DNA of 64,000 bases from Rhodoferax ferrireducens (GTDB taxonomy: Bacteria > Pseudomonadota > Gammaproteobacteria > Burkholderiales > Burkholderiaceae_C): contig NZ_QEII01000297.1 of assembly GCF_003347515.1 (NCBI RefSeq), forward strand, positions 124,001 through 188,000, written 5' to 3'. Every line of letters begins with the position of its first letter. The first letter of the stretch is position 1. Under the pieces are notes generated by a model. That model saw only the letters and a list, made by a program, of their open reading frames with translations. It searched no databases and was not told the origin of the DNA. Positions 50,217 through 61,568 of this stretch are shown one piece after another. The position numbers were made by a program, and so were the translations under genes.

Positions 50217-51289
50217 GCGCGGCCCCCCACGATGCAGACGCCATGGTCGGCAAAACGGATGCCGACATCGGCGCCCACGGCCAGCGGTCGCTGCACATCG
50301 GACTGGCGCACAAACAAGGCCCCCAGCGGGGATTCCACCGCGTACTGCATTTCGGTGCCCAGAAACGCCGCGTGGCGGACCTGGCCCACCAGCATGTCCA
50401 TCGCCGTGGCGGGCGCGAGCTGCAGCGCATCGGGGCGCACCGCCACCCGGATCTCGCCCCGGTAGGCGCGCGAGTTGACGAGTTGCAACATCAGGCCGCC
50501 AACCCGGCAGTCGGCCCGGCCCGCGGACGGCAGACCCAGCACTTCCCCGGTAACGAGGTTGGCATCGCAAATGAAGTCGGCCACAAATTCGTCCGCCGGG
50601 GTGTCGAACAGTTCACGCGGCGTGCCTTGCTGCGCAATGCGCTGCTGGTTCATGACGATGATCTGGTCGGACACGGCGAGCGCCTCTTCCTGGTCGTGGG
50701 TGACATACACCGCCGTGAGCTGCAGCCGCTGCTGGATCTCGCGGATCTCTTCGCGCACGCGCCGGCGCAGTTTGGTGTCCAGGTTGGACAGCGGTTCGTC
50801 GAGCAGCAATACCTGCGGTTTGAGCACCAGGGCGCGGGCCACCGCCACGCGTTGCTGTTGCCCACCCGAGAGCTCACTGGGCAGGCGCGGGCCATAGTCG
50901 TTCAAGCCCACCAAGCGCAGGCCCTCCATGGCCTGCTCTCGGGCATCAGCCTTGCGGGCGCCACCCACCTCCAGCCCGTAGGCCACGTTCTCCAGCACCG
51001 TCATGTGCGGAAACAGCGCATAGGACTGAAACACCATGCTGACGTTGCGCTCAATCGCGGATTGCTGGGTCACGTCCTGGCCGGCGATCAGAATGCGCCC
51101 CCGGCTCACATGCTCAAGCCCGGCGATCAGGCGCAAGGTGGAGGTTTTGCCGCAGCCACTGGGGCCGAGCAGCGTGACCAGCGTGCCTTGGGGGATGCTG
51201 AAAGACACGTCGTTGACGGCCACCACCTGGCCGTAGTGTTTGCTGACGCGCTCAAAGACCAGCGCGCCCGGCGGTGTCGTAGGACTCAT
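50213..51289 (-). CDS. ABC importer ATPase (FbpC/AfuC/PotA type)
   Basis: 358 residues. Walker A 'GPSGCGKTSTLRLIAG' (about 42), signature 'LSGGQQQRVAVARAL', Walker B 'LLLDEPLSNLDTKLRRRVRE' and a C-terminal TOBE domain ('AGRADCRVGGLMLQLVNSRA'). It energises the two-domain permease encoded upstream, with which it overlaps by 4 bases. The annotation 'iron(III) transporter' would be the default; see the substrate-binding protein for why phosphorylated sugar is also possible. Confidence 0.93.
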   Translation of the reverse strand: MSPTTPPGALVFERVSKHYGQVVAVNDVSFSIPQGTLVTLLGPSGCGKTSTLRLIAGLEHVSRGRILIAGQDVTQQSAIERNVSMVFQSYALFPHMTVLENVAYGLEVGGARKADAREQAMEGLRLVGLNDYGPRLPSELSGGQQQRVAVARALVLKPQVLLLDEPLSNLDTKLRRRVREEIREIQQRLQLTAVYVTHDQEEALAVSDQIIVMNQQRIAQQGTPRELFDTPADEFVADFICDANLVTGEVLGLPSAGRADCRVGGLMLQLVNSRAYRGEIRVAVRPDALQLAPATAMDMLVGQVRHAAFLGTEMQYAVESPLGALFVRQSDVQRPLAVGADVGIRFADHGVCIVGGRA

Positions 51290-53475
51290 GATTCACCCTT
51301 TATGGAAAATGCGGAAACCGGCGTCGCAGGCAGGGCTGAGCCCCCTAACCCATCCACCCGGTCGACCCGACGCAGGCGGCTTTTGCCGATCAGGCTTTGT
51401 GCCAGCAAGACAATCACCAGCATGATCATGATCAAGGCGCTGGAGTAGGCGATGGCGATGCCGTACTGGCCGTTTTCGACCAGGCCGACGATGTAGGCCG
51501 TCGCCATGTTGTATTTGGCGCTGACCAGGAAAATCACCGCGCTGATGGAGGTGATGGAACGCACAAAGCTGTAGACCAGTGCCGCACTCAGGGCCGGGCG
51601 CATCAAGGGCAGAATCACCCGCCGCGCCGTGGTGAAGCTGTTGGCCCCCAGCATGGTCGAGGCTTCGTCCAGGCTGCGGTCGAGCTGGCTCATGGCCGCC
51701 ATGCCGCCGCGCAGGCCCACCGGCATGTTGCGGAACACAAAACACAGCACCAGGATGGCGGCGGTGCCGGTCAACTCGATCGGCGGCACGTTGAACGCCA
51801 GGATGTAGCTGATGCCGATCACCGTGCCCGGAATCGCGAAGCTCAGCATGGTGGCGAACTCAAAGACCGACTTGCCGGCAAAACGCTGGCGCACCAGCAG
51901 CCACGCGGCCAGCAGCCCGAGCGCCGCGGTCAGCGGTGCCGAGATGCCGGCAATCATCAGGCTGGTGAACAGCGAGTCCCAAGCGGTGCCGACCCAGCGC
52001 AGCCCGCTCTCCCCGGTCTCGACGCCAAAGGCGCTGCTGTAGTGGCGCAGCGTGAAGCTGTTGTCGCGGCCCCACTGGTTGACAAAGCCCCCGCCCAAAA
52101 TCATGCCGTAGAGTACCAGGGTGAAACTGGTCCACAGCGTGGCCACCACGGCGAGCACGACCGACAGGCGCCGGTCCAGCCCCACATGCTGGCCGTTGTC
52201 GGCCTTGCCGGTGACCGTGGTGTAGGACTTGTTGCCCAGCCAGTGGCGCTGCGCCAGGAAGGCGCTGACCGCAAACAGCAGCAGAATCAGCCCCAGGCCG
52301 GCGGCGCGACCACCATCGTTCTGCGCCCCGACGATGGCAAAGTAGATCTCCGTCGAGAGCACGCCAAAGTTGCCCCCCAGCACCATCGGGTTGCCGAAGT
52401 CGGCCATGCTCTCGATGAAGGCCACCAGAAAGGCATTGGCCAGGCCGGGACGCATCAAGGGCAGGGAGATGCGCCAGAAGGTGGTCCAGCGCGTGCCGCC
52501 CAGGGTTTGCGAGGCTTCTTCCACCGAGGGATTGACCCCCTCCACCACCCCGATCAGCACCATGAAGGCAATTGGGGTGAAGGACAACAGTTGCGCCAGC
52601 CACACGCCGTAAAAACCATACAGGCCGCGGCCGGCGGGCACATCGAACCAGGCGGACACCCAGGCCGTCACCACGCCGCTGCGGCCAAACAGCAGGATCA
52701 ACGCCAGCCCGATCACAAACGGCGGCGTGATGATGGGCAAGACCGTCAGCGCGCGAAGGATGCGCTTGAAGCGGAATCCGGTGCGCGTGACCACCAGGGC
52801 AAAACTCAGTCCTAGCAAAGTGGCGCCCGTGGCCGTGCACAGCGCGAGAAACAGCGTGTTCCAGGCCACGCCGCAACGGCGCCCGCCGCTGACGCAACCC
52901 AGCGACCAGACGCGGGCGTCGGCCACGCGGGCCCAGGCCGCCTGCAGGCTGAAGCCCGCGTCCTGCTCAAACGCGCCGGCCAGTACCCGAAACACCGGGA
53001 ACATCACAAACAGGCCCACCAGCGCCGCCAGCATGGCAATCACGCCGCAAACGAAAACATCCCCCCGGCAGGCGCCCATCCAGGCGGCTCCGGTACTGAG
53101 TACAAACACGGCGCTGGTGGTGAACAGCAGCGCCCCCCAGCCCAGACCGGGCAGCCCGGCGGCGGAAGGACCCCAACCCAGCCAGGCCAGCCAAAGCAGT
53201 GCCGCCAGCGCCAGTGCTGTCAAACCCACGCCTTTGGCAGGGCGCGGCAGCGGCGCCAGACTGAGCAAGCCGACCAGCGCCGGCCACAGCACCAGAGGCA
53301 GCAGACTGAAACGCTGGAAACCCAGCACCTGCCACAGCGCCGCCGCCGTCAGATCAGTTCCAGGCCAGCCCGCGCCGAGCCATTCACCGCCAAACAGCCC
53401 CGCCTCCTGCGCGTGCCACGGCGCCAGCACGCTGGCCACCAGGGCCAGCAACAGCCAGCCACGTAAAGACTTCAT
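51286..53475 (-). CDS. ABC importer permease, two fused domains (AfuB/FbpB type)
   Basis: 729 residues from ATG 53475 (a start at 53559 adds 28 hydrophilic residues and is possible). At least 14 membrane helices form two permease units, each with an EAA loop: 'EEASQTLGGTRWTTFWRISL' (near 380) and 'DEASTMLGANSFTTARRVIL' (near 640). The N-terminal 200 residues carry extra helices. Such fused permeases serve FbpABC/AfuABC systems. The substrate-binding protein gene lies just upstream; the operon order is binding protein, permease, ATPase, phosphatase. Confidence 0.9.
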   Translation of the reverse strand: MKSLRGWLLLALVASVLAPWHAQEAGLFGGEWLGAGWPGTDLTAAALWQVLGFQRFSLLPLVLWPALVGLLSLAPLPRPAKGVGLTALALAALLWLAWLGWGPSAAGLPGLGWGALLFTTSAVFVLSTGAAWMGACRGDVFVCGVIAMLAALVGLFVMFPVFRVLAGAFEQDAGFSLQAAWARVADARVWSLGCVSGGRRCGVAWNTLFLALCTATGATLLGLSFALVVTRTGFRFKRILRALTVLPIITPPFVIGLALILLFGRSGVVTAWVSAWFDVPAGRGLYGFYGVWLAQLLSFTPIAFMVLIGVVEGVNPSVEEASQTLGGTRWTTFWRISLPLMRPGLANAFLVAFIESMADFGNPMVLGGNFGVLSTEIYFAIVGAQNDGGRAAGLGLILLLFAVSAFLAQRHWLGNKSYTTVTGKADNGQHVGLDRRLSVVLAVVATLWTSFTLVLYGMILGGGFVNQWGRDNSFTLRHYSSAFGVETGESGLRWVGTAWDSLFTSLMIAGISAPLTAALGLLAAWLLVRQRFAGKSVFEFATMLSFAIPGTVIGISYILAFNVPPIELTGTAAILVLCFVFRNMPVGLRGGMAAMSQLDRSLDEASTMLGANSFTTARRVILPLMRPALSAALVYSFVRSITSISAVIFLVSAKYNMATAYIVGLVENGQYGIAIAYSSALIMIMLVIVLLAQSLIGKSRLRRVDRVDGLGGSALPATPVSAFSIKGES

Positions 53476-53530
53476 CACAAGCCGCTCTCTCTTGTTGGTG
53501 ATCTCCACCCGGTCGGGCGGAGAGGGCTGT

Positions 53531-54556
53531 TCAGCGCGGTAACGAGAAGATTTCGTCATCCCAGCGTTTCAGCAAGCGCCTGCGCACCTCGTCGCTGCCG
53601 TATTTGGCAAAGTCGTAGTTGATGGTTTTGACGCTCTCCAGGCGCGGCGCCTGGGGCGGGATCGATGCCGTCTTGTTCGAGGGCACCTGGAAGGAGCCGG
53701 CTTTGACGGCCAGCGACTGCACTTCCGGACGCAGCGCGAATTCGTAGAAACGCTTGGCCGCAGCCATGTTCTTGGCACCCTTGACAATGCTCATGGAACC
53801 AATTTCGTAGCCGGTGCCCTCGCAGGGCGAAACCACAGACACAGGGAAACCGGCGATGGCTTCCTTCAGCAAATCGTGCTGAAACGTCACGCCCACCGCG
53901 GTTTCGCCGCGCGCCAGGGCCTTGGCCGGGGCCGATCCGCTCTTGGTGTACTGGCTCACGTTGTCATTCATCTTCTTCATGAACGCGAAGGCCTCGTTCT
54001 CGCCCTGCAACTGCACCAGGGTGGCGATGGTGGTGTAGGCGGTGCCGGATGAATTCGGGTTGGCGATTTGCACTTCGCCCTTGTAAGCCGGGTTGATCAA
54101 GTCCTTCCAGCACTTGGGTGCCGGCACGTTTTTCTGCTTGAGCACTTCGGGGTTGTAGCCAATGCCCAGCAGCCCGGCATAAATGCCCACGGTGCGGTAG
54201 CCGGAATTCTCGGCCTGCTTTTGCGCCCAGGGTTGCAGCTGGTCGAGCTGCGGCGATTTGTAAACCTCGGTGAAACCATCGCCGGCGGCCTGCAGATGCG
54301 GGTCCCCCGTGCCGGCCCACCAGATGTCGGTTTTGGGATTGCTGGCCTCGGCGCGGATTTGCGCAAAGATCTCGCCCGAGCTTTTGCGCACCATGGAGAC
54401 CTCAACCTGGGTCTCTTTCACGAACGCATTGCGCATCAACTCGCACCACTCGCTGTCGGCGGCGCAGAGCACGTTCAAGCGCTCCGCAGCCTGGCCTGCC
54501 AGCGGCAGCAGCAAGAGCGAGGACAAGACAAGGTGTCGGGGTAATTGGCGTTTCAT
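53531..54556 (-). CDS. Afu/Fbp-type periplasmic binding protein
   Basis: 341 residues with a signal peptide (1-23, ending 'LAGQAAE'). The type II binding fold is seen: 'LNVLCAADSEWCELMRNAFV', 'SGEIFAQIRAEASNPKTDIW', 'GIYAGLLGIGYNPEVL' and 'SGSAPAKALARGETAVGVTF'. The paired Tyr that binds iron in FbpA is not apparent near residue 215 ('PCEGTGYEIGSM'), so iron is doubtful. AfuA of Actinobacillus, in the same family, binds hexose and heptose phosphates; this and the downstream IMPase suggest a phosphorylated sugar or inositol (inference). GGAG precedes ATG 54556. Confidence 0.88.
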   Translation of the reverse strand: MKRQLPRHLVLSSLLLLPLAGQAAERLNVLCAADSEWCELMRNAFVKETQVEVSMVRKSSGEIFAQIRAEASNPKTDIWWAGTGDPHLQAAGDGFTEVYKSPQLDQLQPWAQKQAENSGYRTVGIYAGLLGIGYNPEVLKQKNVPAPKCWKDLINPAYKGEVQIANPNSSGTAYTTIATLVQLQGENEAFAFMKKMNDNVSQYTKSGSAPAKALARGETAVGVTFQHDLLKEAIAGFPVSVVSPCEGTGYEIGSMSIVKGAKNMAAAKRFYEFALRPEVQSLAVKAGSFQVPSNKTASIPPQAPRLESVKTINYDFAKYGSDEVRRRLLKRWDDEIFSLPR

Positions 54557-54586
54557 GGTTTGTCTCCAGGATCAGTCACGGATTGA

Positions 54587-54612
54587 TGCAAACGCGTTGC
54601 ACACGTGTGCAA
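54587..54612. promoter_or_regulatory. Tandem LacI-type operators
   Basis: TTGCACACGTGTGCAA (54597-54612) is a perfect 16-base palindrome with a central CG, and TGCAAACGCGTTGCA (54587-54601) is a near palindrome overlapping it. They are 31-56 bases upstream of the binding-protein start and next to the divergence-free LacI gene, which likely binds them. Confidence 0.8.
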
Positions 54613-54661
54613 TGTAGAGCAAATCAGCGCGAATAAGACCTAGGGTCTTCCCTGACAGCGT

Positions 54662-55690
54662 TTAAGAACGTGAGGACGCGCGCGTCACCAGCGTCACCGG
54701 CAATTGCAGCATGCGCCCGGGCATGTCGGGCTCTGCCATGCGCTCGAACAGACAGGCCACTGCGCTTTGCGCCAACGCATTGACGTCTTGGCGCAGCGTT
54801 GTCAGCGAGTATGCGGACAAGCCGGCCATCGGAATATCGTCAAAGCCGATCACCTGCAAATCTTCGGGTGCGCGCAGGCCAAAAAACTGGCGGGCACCAT
54901 CGACCAATCCGCAAGCCAGGACGTCGTTGGCACAAAAAACGCCATCTGGCCGGGTCTGTGCATCCGCCAGCAAGGCGCGCGTGGCGTCGAACCCGCCAGC
55001 GTAGGTGGCGCCGGAGGCATGGATGTTGCGCAAGACGACTTCACCGGCTTGCACTGCGGGTGCGAGGGTCTGGACGAAGCCCTCGCCCCGTAGTCGTGCG
55101 CTGTAGGTGGCCATGTCGGAACTGAGAAACACCAGCTTGCGCGCGCCGCTGGCCAGCAGTGCACGGGCAGCCACCGCGCCCCCTTCAAAATGGTCGCTGT
55201 TGACCACATCAACGCCTTCCAGATCGGGCGCGCGGTTGATCATGGCCACGGGAACACGCAGACGCAAATACTCTTTCGCCAACTGGATCGGCGGCGTGCC
55301 CGAGGTCAGAATGACACCGGCAATGCGGTATTGCAGCAGGTGTCGCAAGGATTTCGCGAGCTGGGCGGGCTCACTGGCGTCCATCAGCAAGGGGGCCAGC
55401 GAGCGCAAAGCCAGCTGGTGCGTGATCGGCCCGAGCAGGCTTTGCAAAAACGGGTCGTCAAAGCCCTTGACCACCACTCCCACGAGGTTACTCTGGCGCT
55501 GGATCACACCCCGCGCCAGCATATTCACCTGGTAGCCCAGAGCCTCCGCGGCGCGTTGCACTTTGTCACGGGTTTCAGGCGATACGCTGGCGCCCTCGGT
55601 AAAGGTGCGCGACACTGCCGAGCGGGAAACGCCGGCCTTGCGCGCGACGTCGGCAGCGGTAATCCAGGCGGAAGGGTTTTGTGGGGGCAC
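54662..55690 (-). CDS. LacI-family regulator of the Afu-type operon
   Basis: 342 residues from GTG 55690. The LacI helix-turn-helix is 'ITAADVARKAGVSRSAVSRT' with the hinge helix 'VNMLARGVIQRQSNLVGVVV', and a periplasmic-binding-like ligand domain fills the rest ('VPVAMINRAPDLEGVDVVNS'). A sugar or sugar-phosphate effector is expected. It lies just upstream of the importer genes in the same direction, separated by the tandem operators, so it probably controls the importer and may repress itself. Confidence 0.92.
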   Translation of the reverse strand: MPPQNPSAWITAADVARKAGVSRSAVSRTFTEGASVSPETRDKVQRAAEALGYQVNMLARGVIQRQSNLVGVVVKGFDDPFLQSLLGPITHQLALRSLAPLLMDASEPAQLAKSLRHLLQYRIAGVILTSGTPPIQLAKEYLRLRVPVAMINRAPDLEGVDVVNSDHFEGGAVAARALLASGARKLVFLSSDMATYSARLRGEGFVQTLAPAVQAGEVVLRNIHASGATYAGGFDATRALLADAQTRPDGVFCANDVLACGLVDGARQFFGLRAPEDLQVIGFDDIPMAGLSAYSLTTLRQDVNALAQSAVACLFERMAEPDMPGRMLQLPVTLVTRASSRS

Positions 55691-55714
55691 GGTCGCGGCC
55701 TCCCAATCGCGTGC

Positions 55715-56632
55715 TTAAGCAGCCTGTCCCATGAGCCGCTGCATGGCTTCCTGGTATTTGGCGGCGGTCTTGGCAATCACTTCATTGGGCACACGCGGCG
55801 CCGGCGGGGTTTTGCTCCACGGTTTGCCGTCCACCTGCGCCTGCTCCAGCCAGTCACGCACAAACTGCTTGTCGAAACTGGGCGGGTTGGTGCCTTCCTG
55901 GTAGCTCTCAGCCGGCCAGAAGCGTGAGGAATCGGGTGTCAGCACCTCGTCCATCAGCGTCAGTGTGCCGTCGGCGTCCAGGCCGAACTCAAACTTGGTG
56001 TCGGCGATGATGATGCCTTTTTTGGCCGCGATCTCGCTGGCCGCCTTGTAGATCTGAATGCTGATGTCACGGATGCGGGTCGCCAGGTCCAGTCCGATCA
56101 TGTCCACCGTTTGCTCGAACGTGATGTTCTCGTCATGGTCGCCCACGGCCGCCTTGGCGGCCGGCGTGTAGATGGGTTCGGGCAGCTTGGAGGCATTCTT
56201 CAGCCCGGGCGGCAGCTGGACGCCGCACACCGCCTGATTCTCCTGGTATTCCTTCCAGCCACTGCCGGCCAGATAACCGCGCACCACAGCTTCCACCGGC
56301 AAGGGCTTGAGGCGCTTGACCAGCATGGAGCGGTCCGCCACCTGCGGTATTTCGGCCGGCGTGACCACGCTCTCTGGTGCTTCGCCCGTCAGGTGGATGG
56401 GGCAAATATTCAAGCCACGGGGGCCTAGCTGGTCGAACCAGAACAGCGCCATTTGCGTCAGCAGCGCGCCTTTGCCGGGGATGGGCTCGCCCATGATCAC
56501 GTCAAAGGCGCTCAGGCGGTCGCTGGCGACCATCAGGATGCGGTCGTCGCCCACGGCGTAGTTGTCGCGCACCTTGCCACGGGCAAGCAGGGGCAGGGAG
56601 GTCAGCATGGAGGTGTGCAGGGCAGCAGTCAT
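55715..56632 (-). CDS. purC: SAICAR synthetase
   Basis: 305 residues from ATG 56632 (a TTG three codons earlier is possible). PurC joins aspartate to CAIR in purine synthesis. Motifs: '[20 protein letters not shown]' with '[20 protein letters not shown]', '[17 protein letters not shown]' and '[15 protein letters not shown]', and '[17 protein letters not shown]'. The length is that of the longer eukaryote-like PurC type. It follows fba, with a terminator between, and precedes the LacI gene by 24 bases. Confidence 0.96.
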   Translation of the reverse strand: MTAALHTSMLTSLPLLARGKVRDNYAVGDDRILMVASDRLSAFDVIMGEPIPGKGALLTQMALFWFDQLGPRGLNICPIHLTGEAPESVVTPAEIPQVADRSMLVKRLKPLPVEAVVRGYLAGSGWKEYQENQAVCGVQLPPGLKNASKLPEPIYTPAAKAAVGDHDENITFEQTVDMIGLDLATRIRDISIQIYKAASEIAAKKGIIIADTKFEFGLDADGTLTLMDEVLTPDSSRFWPAESYQEGTNPPSFDKQFVRDWLEQAQVDGKPWSKTPPAPRVPNEVIAKTAAKYQEAMQRLMGQAA

Positions 56633-56674
56633 AGCGGGCAATCAGGGCGTAAAGGACGTTTGAGGACGTGGTGG

Positions 56675-56719
56675 GCAAAACAAAGAGCCCGCTGCGGTGC
56701 ATTCACCGGCAGCGGGCCC
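56675..56719 (-). terminator. Intrinsic terminator after fba
   Basis: On the minus strand GGCCCGCTGC-(C)-GGTG pairs with CACC-GCAGCGGGCTC around a short loop, followed by TTTGTTTTG. This strong hairpin ends the fba transcript ahead of purC. Confidence 0.85.
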
Positions 56720-56740
56720 TGATTATCGCAATTACAAAGA

Positions 56741-57805
56741 TCAGTGAACGACTTGTGCCAATTCACCCCGTGCATATTGCCCGGCCACCGTAAAGAGGCT
56801 GTGACTCTTGATCTTCGATGCCTGGCCTTCGCAACCGAACTCCATGTAGCGCTGCTTGCACAGCTGTTTGGCGGCTTCACGGGCTGGTTTGAGCCAGTCG
56901 CGCATGTCGAATTTATCCGGGTTTTGCGCCATGAACTTGCGCACAGCGCCCGTCATGGCCAGGCGAATGTCGGTGTCGATGTTGATCTTGCGCACGCCGA
57001 ACTTGATGGCTTTCTGGATTTCTTCCACCGGCACGCCGTAGGTTTCCTTCATGTCGCCACCGTACTCACGAATGATGGCCAGCAACTCTTGCGGCACGCT
57101 GCTGGAGCCGTGCATTACCAAATGGGTATTGGGAATGCGGCGGTTGATTTCCTTGATACGGTCAATCGCCAGAATGTCGCCTGTGGGCTTGCGCGTGAAC
57201 TTGTAGGCGCCATGGCTGGTACCAATGGCGATCGCCAGCGCGTCGAGCTGGGTGCGCTTGACGAAGTCGGCCGCCTGCTCAGGGTCGGTCAGCAGCTGGT
57301 CCATGGTCATGGTGGCTTCGGTGCCGTGGCCGTCTTCCTTGTCGCCCTTCATGGTTTCCAGCGAACCCAGGCAGCCCAGCTCGCCCTCCACCGTGACGCC
57401 TGTGGCATGGGCCAAATCCACCACTTTACGGGTGACTTCCACGTTGTAGTCGTAGCTGGCAATGGTTTTGCCATCGGCCATCAGGGAGCCATCCATCATC
57501 ACCGAGCTAAAGCCCAGGTTGATGGCGCCTTGACATACCTCGGGGCTTTGGCCGTGGTCCTGGTGCATCACCAGCGGGATGTGCGGATAGGCCTCGATGG
57601 CCGCCGCGATCAGGTGCTTGATGAAAGCCTCGCCCGCGTACTTGCGGGCGCCCGCGCTGGCCTGCAGAATGACCGGCGCGCCGACTTCTTCTGCGGCCTG
57701 CATGACGGCCTGAACCTGCTCCAGGTTGTTGACGTTGAAAGCTGGAATGCCGTAGCCGTTGATGGCTGCGTGATCCAGCAGCTCGCGCATAGAGACAAGT
57801 GCCAT
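56741..57805 (-). CDS. fba: Fructose-bisphosphate aldolase, class II
   Basis: 354 residues from ATG 57805 with a GGGGGA ribosome site; the 28-codon extension lacks family match. It cleaves fructose 1,6-bisphosphate in glycolysis or makes it in gluconeogenesis. The zinc-site motifs are '[17 protein letters not shown]' and '[20 protein letters not shown]', and '[20 protein letters not shown]' carries the substrate-binding and metal-binding His. Located between pyk and purC, a typical arrangement in Burkholderiales. Confidence 0.97.
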   Translation of the reverse strand: MALVSMRELLDHAAINGYGIPAFNVNNLEQVQAVMQAAEEVGAPVILQASAGARKYAGEAFIKHLIAAAIEAYPHIPLVMHQDHGQSPEVCQGAINLGFSSVMMDGSLMADGKTIASYDYNVEVTRKVVDLAHATGVTVEGELGCLGSLETMKGDKEDGHGTEATMTMDQLLTDPEQAADFVKRTQLDALAIAIGTSHGAYKFTRKPTGDILAIDRIKEINRRIPNTHLVMHGSSSVPQELLAIIREYGGDMKETYGVPVEEIQKAIKFGVRKINIDTDIRLAMTGAVRKFMAQNPDKFDMRDWLKPAREAAKQLCKQRYMEFGCEGQASKIKSHSLFTVAGQYARGELAQVVH

Positions 57806-57918
57806 TTTGATATCCCCCGGGATGTTGGTAACCGCTTGGTAACTAGTACCGATGAGCCGGATTTTACCGTTCCCGACCTCTAACTGCACTCAAGCCAGGC
57901 AGACATTCGTAACAAAAA

Positions 57919-59352
<1,434 letters not shown>

Positions 59353-59617
59353 GAAACTGTCTCCTTGTAATTAAGTTCCAATTTTTACACGGAAGTAGTT
59401 ACATGCCAGCGACAGCTTGAGGGGCTCCCAATGAGATTTCCGGGGGCAATGTTTGAAAATGGCTTTGGCGCCCCCAGTGACTACATTGGGATGGAGGTTG
59501 ACGTGCAAGTGCACAAACGCAGTTGAGTCCCTCGCCGGAATCCACGCTTGATATCTGTCAACGGCGTTTGTTCGAATGCAGGCAAAGAATGACCAGCTTT
59601 ACCAATGAGGGCTGAGC

Positions 59618-60979
59618 ATGGATACTTTTGGGATCATCAAAAGCAATCGTCTTGCCTTCTGGTTTGCCTGTCTCGCTGCTTTAGCCATCCTGTTCGTCAG
59701 TGAACGCTCCTACCACAAGGCGGCCAGAAGTCTGGACGAGCTGCGCACGATGGGTCAGGCGCGCATGAACATCCACCGTCTGGAGCGCGGCCTGCTCAAT
59801 GCAGAAACGGCCCAGCGCGGCTACCTGCTGACCCACCGCCAGGAGTACCTTGAGCCGTATCAAAAGGCGCGCCAATCAATTGCAGAGGCGCTGCAGTATC
59901 TGGATCAACGCTACAAGGGCGATGCGCAAGCCAAAACGCTGCTGGAAAAACTGCACACCTTGACCGAATCCAGGCTGTCCGAGCTGGCCCTGACGCTGCG
60001 CCTGTATGACGAGGGCAAGGCGAAGACGGCCGTGGAAATGGTATTGAGCGGCATTGGCCGGGAGCAAATGATGGACACGCTGGCCCTTACCGATGACCTG
60101 CTTCGGCAGGAGTCATTGCGATTCGAGGAAGGCCGAACCAACATCGACACCACGCTCTTGCTGAGCCGGATCGGTCTGGCGGCTTTTTGCGCCCTCGTGA
60201 TCCTGGCACTTCTTGTCTATTCGCGAAAAAACGCCACCCTCATGCAGCAGCAACTGAAGATAAAAAACCAGGTGCAATTCGAGCGCGACCAACTGGAGAT
60301 GGAGGTGAGCCGGCGTACTGAGTCCCTGGCCCAATTGACGCACCATCTTCAAACCAGCCGCGAAGACGAGCGCCGACGCCTGGCGAGCGATTTGCACGAC
60401 GAATTGGGCGCGCTGCTGACCTCCGCCAAACTCGATGTGGCGCGCATCAAGCCGCGCTTGACCGACGCGGCGCCAGCAGCCCTTGGCCTGCTGACGCATC
60501 TGGTGGACACGCTCAACAACTGTGTTGCGCTGAAGCGCCGCATCGTCGAGGGACTTCAACCGTCATCACTGAGCCACCTCGGCCTGGTGGCGACACTCGA
60601 CATCCTGGCGCGCGAACTGTCCGCGCAGACCGGCATTGAGGTGCACCGTGATCTGAATCCTGTGAAACTGGAGGCGGCCACCGAGCTGGTCATTTACCGT
60701 GTCGTGCAGGAGTCGTTCACCAATCTCACAAAATACGCACAGGCACACAATGTCTGGCTTACTCTAGGGACACGCGGCGGCTTTGCGCAGGTTTCGGTGC
60801 GGGACGATGGTGTCGGCTTCGACACCGCCAGGCAACCCAATTCTGCACATGGACTGGCGGGAATGCGCTTTCGAGTCGAGGCGGAAGGCGGCTCATTTGG
60901 AGTCGAGTCGGCACCCGGGAAAGGCACCCTGATACGGGCAAGCTTGCCGGAATCGGCGAATCACACGCCGCAGGATTAG
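59618..60979 (+). CDS. CHASE3 sensor histidine kinase (NarL-type)
   Basis: 453 residues. Membrane helix 1 (13-31), a CHASE3 periplasmic helical domain (35-180, 'ERGLLNAETAQRGYLLTHRQ'), helix 2 (about 185-204), a coiled coil, then HisKA_3 ('RRLASDLHDELGALLTSAKL', phosphorylated His in 'DLHDE') and a HATPase ('GFAQVSVRDDGVGFDTARQP', 'HGLAGMRFRVEAEGGSFGVE'). Such kinases pair with NarL/FixJ-type regulators; none is encoded here, so it is an orphan or the partner is elsewhere. Converges with the CBS gene 11 bases downstream. Confidence 0.93.
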   Translation: MDTFGIIKSNRLAFWFACLAALAILFVSERSYHKAARSLDELRTMGQARMNIHRLERGLLNAETAQRGYLLTHRQEYLEPYQKARQSIAEALQYLDQRYKGDAQAKTLLEKLHTLTESRLSELALTLRLYDEGKAKTAVEMVLSGIGREQMMDTLALTDDLLRQESLRFEEGRTNIDTTLLLSRIGLAAFCALVILALLVYSRKNATLMQQQLKIKNQVQFERDQLEMEVSRRTESLAQLTHHLQTSREDERRRLASDLHDELGALLTSAKLDVARIKPRLTDAAPAALGLLTHLVDTLNNCVALKRRIVEGLQPSSLSHLGLVATLDILARELSAQTGIEVHRDLNPVKLEAATELVIYRVVQESFTNLTKYAQAHNVWLTLGTRGGFAQVSVRDDGVGFDTARQPNSAHGLAGMRFRVEAEGGSFGVESAPGKGTLIRASLPESANHTPQD

Positions 60980-60990
60980 GGCCCTGGCTT

Positions 60991-61431
60991 TCAGCCGCGT
61001 TGGCCGGTGATGTAGTGCTCCAGCTGCTCTATCGTGAGTTTCTGCTCAGAGATGATGTCCTTTACCAGATCGCCGATGGAGATGAGGCCGAGCAGCTTGC
61101 CATTATCAACAACCGGCAAGTGGCGCAGCCGGTTGTTGGTCATCAGCGCCATGCATTCTTCGCTGGTCTGTGCGGGTTTAACGAACAACACCGGTGTGGT
61201 CATGACGTCGCGCACCAGCGTCAACGCCGAGGTGCGCCCCTTGAGCGCAATTTTGCGGGCATAGTCGCGTTCCGTCACGATGCCGACAATCGCCTCGCCG
61301 TCCATCACCAACAAGGCGCCAATGCCTTTGTCAGCCATGCGCTGGAGCGCCTCAAACACCGAGTCATCGGGCCTGACGGCGTGGACCGTCGGATCTGCTT
61401 TGGATTTGAGAATGTCGGCAACAGCGGTCAT
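60991..61431 (-). CDS. CBS-domain pair protein
   Basis: 146 residues consisting of two CBS modules ('VRPDDSVFEALQRMADKGIG' and 'VKPAQTSEECMALMTNNRLR'), each with the 'RHLPVVDNGKLLGLISIGDL' type ending. CBS pairs bind adenine nucleotides and act as energy sensors. No attached enzyme domain, so it likely regulates something in trans. It is upstream-facing from the hemerythrin gene by 137 bases and converges with the histidine kinase gene. Confidence 0.92.
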   Translation of the reverse strand: MTAVADILKSKADPTVHAVRPDDSVFEALQRMADKGIGALLVMDGEAIVGIVTERDYARKIALKGRTSALTLVRDVMTTPVLFVKPAQTSEECMALMTNNRLRHLPVVDNGKLLGLISIGDLVKDIISEQKLTIEQLEHYITGQRG

Positions 61432-61568
61432 GTTTTATTCTCCTCCAACAATGATGTCCATGCAGGTGCGAGTTTCATCCCATATCCACCGGCATGGCAA
61501 GGGGTCTGCGTCAATTATCCGGTACTTTCGCGTCGATCACGGCGGCCGCTGAGCCCGCCAATGTGGTC

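Noticed and set aside
59353..59617. Gap between pyk and the histidine kinase
   Set aside because: Under 300 bases and no RNA gene, repeat or clear promoter that I can support.
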